From assembly GCA_013154205.1 (NCBI GenBank), contig JAADCY010000046.1, positions 1-6,216 of the forward strand: 6,216 bases of DNA, given 5' to 3'. The notes beneath the pieces were generated by a model that was not told the origin of the DNA, made no database searches, and saw nothing but the letters and a program-made list of their open reading frames with translations. Below are positions 5,065 through 6,216 of the stretch, in pieces. The stretch is from Thermoproteota archaeon. Lineage in GTDB: Archaea; Thermoproteota; Thermoprotei_A; Sulfolobales; Desulfurococcaceae. Within the stretch, counting starts at the first letter, position 1. Every line of letters begins with the position of its first letter. The position numbers and the translations under genes are program-made.

Positions 5065-5970
5065 TTGAAGTACGAGCACATAGATAAGGTTTGCCCTTAT
5101 TGTGGCAGTTCATCAATAATATTTGATCCTGATACACACGAGTACGTATGTACAAAGTGTGGCGCCGTCATTGATGATAGGATAATCGATGTTGGAAGAG
5201 ATTACAGATTCTTCGAAAACGAACTTGTGACACGTAGAACAAGTGGAGCGTATACCAACAGAGTGCATGATGGTGGTCTTGGCGCAACAATAGTCGGAGG
5301 AATACGTACGTCTGACAAAGAAGTTATCAAAAAGTGGAGAGAAATAAGGCGGATTCAGAAGAAAGCACGTGTATCTAAAAAAGACCGTATTGTTGAACGT
5401 GCCCTTAGGCATTTAAATGATTATGTAAGACTTCTCAAACCACCTAAATATGTAGCAGAAACAGCTGGTAATATTTTACAGAAAGCTGTACAGGGGAAGA
5501 ACTACAAGAATAAAACCCTTAAGATGATGGCAGTTGCGTCAATATATCTAGCATATAAGGTACACGGCATATTCAAGTCTGCAAAGCTCTTTGCGAAAGA
5601 AGCAGGCATATCCTATCGTGACTTATGGCATGCCGAAAAAAGAATACATCAGGCCATAAGCGATATAAATAAAATGATCAAAAGAGATGATCCTGCCTTC
5701 TTCGTACCATATCTAACACACAAGCTGGGATTGTCAGACAAAGCTAGATTCCTCGCAGCATATCTAATAGATCTCTCCAAGAAGCTGGAGCTAAACAACG
5801 GCAAAAGCGCTATAGGCTTAGCGACAGCCGCAGTCTATGTTTCATCAATATTGCTTGATGAAAAAAGAACACAGCTCGAGGTAGCAAGTGCCGCTGAAGT
5901 AACAGATGTCACTATCCGGAACAGGTATGGCGATATAGTTGATAATCTCGATATAACTGTTGAGCTCTAA
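5065..5970 (+). CDS. tfb: Transcription initiation factor B (TFB, TFIIB-like)
   Basis: The 301-residue protein has the full TFB plan. A zinc ribbon (Cys10, Cys13, Cys29, Cys32, with 15 residues between pairs) is followed by VGRDYRFFENE (43-53), then the B-reader/linker signature VHDGGLGATIVGG (67-79). Two cyclin repeats follow (about 105-200 and 206-298). The second is canonical, GKSAIGLATAAVYV (246-259), then the DNA-binding helix-turn-helix TQLEVASAAEVTDVTIRNRY (269-288) that reads the BRE. The first is divergent: the usual GRSIEG-AAALYAACR block reads NKTLKMMAVASIYLAYKV (149-166). TFB brings RNA polymerase to TBP-bound promoters. Being next to gar1 suggests the main chromosomal copy, but a specialised paralog cannot be excluded. 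The start is TTG 5065, on ribosome-site grounds. It is probably cotranscribed with gar1. Confidence 0.93.
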   Translation: MKYEHIDKVCPYCGSSSIIFDPDTHEYVCTKCGAVIDDRIIDVGRDYRFFENELVTRRTSGAYTNRVHDGGLGATIVGGIRTSDKEVIKKWREIRRIQKKARVSKKDRIVERALRHLNDYVRLLKPPKYVAETAGNILQKAVQGKNYKNKTLKMMAVASIYLAYKVHGIFKSAKLFAKEAGISYRDLWHAEKRIHQAISDINKMIKRDDPAFFVPYLTHKLGLSDKARFLAAYLIDLSKKLELNNGKSAIGLATAAVYVSSILLDEKRTQLEVASAAEVTDVTIRNRYGDIVDNLDITVEL

Positions 5971-5973
5971 GCT

Positions 5974-6015
5974 GATTTTTCAATAACTATTAACTTTATT
6001 ACATTTTTAATTTTA
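5974..6015 (+). terminator. Probable T-tract terminator after tfb
   Basis: T-runs at 5976-5980, 6004-6008 and 6011-6014 start six bases after the tfb stop in very A+T-rich DNA. Archaeal polymerase terminates at such oligo-T stretches without needing a hairpin. The rest of the 219-base gap (to 6189) shows no recognisable RNA gene. It contains only a 13-codon frame (6113-6154) without supporting signals. Confidence 0.5.
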
Positions 6016-6155
6016 TATACTTGTTTGAATACTCTAATGGCTTTCTTCGAGGAGTTCTAATCTAATAGTTTCACTGGGATAGAAATATATTCTTCTTGAT
6101 TGAACTAATAACATGGTTAACGAGTATATTGATACAAGATCAAATAATGTATGAT

Positions 6156-6185
6156 TTAGCATGATACTAAGTTTGCTAAGGGGAT
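6156..6185 (+). promoter_or_regulatory. Inverted repeat and ribosome site before the last gene
   Basis: TTAGCA (6156-6161) and TGCTAA (6174-6179) are exact inverted repeats 12 bases apart. AAGGGGAT (6178-6185) overlaps the second arm and lies four bases before TTG 6190. If transcribed, the hairpin would touch the ribosome site. A six-base stem with a 12-base loop is weak on its own. Confidence 0.35.
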
Positions 6186-6189
6186 AAGT

Positions 6190-6216
6190 TTGCCAAAAGA
6201 ATTAACAGAACTCGAC
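6190..6216 (+). CDS. Start of an unidentified gene, cut by the window end
   Basis: A frame opening at TTG 6190 reads MPKELTELD and is still open at the window edge. It is the only start codon in this frame after the stop at 6157-6159, and it has AAGGGGAT four bases upstream, like the other TTG starts here. Nine residues are too few to identify a family. Its promoter is not clear; AAATATAT near 6083-6090 is a possible box, but it would leave a leader of about 75 bases. Confidence 0.45.

Noticed and set aside
6113..6154. 13-codon frame MVNEYIDTRSNNV
   Set aside because: It is too short, with no ribosome site or promoter signal of its own, and is expected by chance in a 219-base gap.
1..6216. 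Mobile element, CRISPR array, tRNA or rRNA
   Set aside because: No transposase, integrase, regularly spaced long repeats, tRNA-like cloverleaf or rRNA-like tract was seen on either strand.

Overview
The window looks like a piece of a hyperthermophilic Thermoproteota (crenarchaeal) chromosome, most like the Desulfurococcales. Three things point there. The information-processing proteins are archaeal (eS8, SRP19, Gar1, TFB). The acetyl-CoA synthetase is the two-subunit ADP-forming type. Starts sit behind GGTG or GGAGGTG ribosome sites with TATA boxes. The lineage call is by recognition only. No rRNA, tRNA, insertion sequence, CRISPR array or phage-like gene was found.

Positions 1-2152, plus strand: the 3' end of the alpha subunit of ADP-forming acetyl-CoA synthetase, then the complete beta subunit six bases later. 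A charged coiled-coil protein of an uncharacterised archaeal family follows, probably in the same transcript. The enzyme would turn acetyl-CoA, ADP and phosphate into acetate, ATP and CoA. Positions 2187-2990, minus strand: a cis-prenyltransferase that would make polyprenyl diphosphate for lipid-linked glycan carriers. It converges on the coiled-coil gene and diverges from the next one.

Positions 3112-5970, plus strand: a run of housekeeping genes. They are a YjjX-type inosine/xanthosine triphosphatase, ribosomal protein eS8, SRP19, Gar1 and transcription factor B. The gar1-tfb pair is closely spaced (22 bases) and probably shares a promoter. Several starts differ from the longest open frame. 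I favour TTG 3112 for the NTPase, ATG 4224 for SRP19 and TTG 5065 for TFB, from ribosome sites, TATA spacing and protein alignment. The last 27 bases probably begin another gene, from TTG 6190.

No obviously new multi-gene system is visible. The feature least explained by known genes is the 198-base gap between srp19 and gar1. It holds four copies of the 7-mer GTAATAC in alternating orientation. Two are the identical 9-mer GGTAATACC exactly 90 bases apart, and one lies between the predicted gar1 TATA box and its transcription start. This could be an operator array or a set of competing RNA hairpins controlling gar1-tfb. Other points of interest are the coiled-coil protein beside an energy enzyme, a TFB divergent in its first cyclin repeat, and a very basic tail on Gar1.
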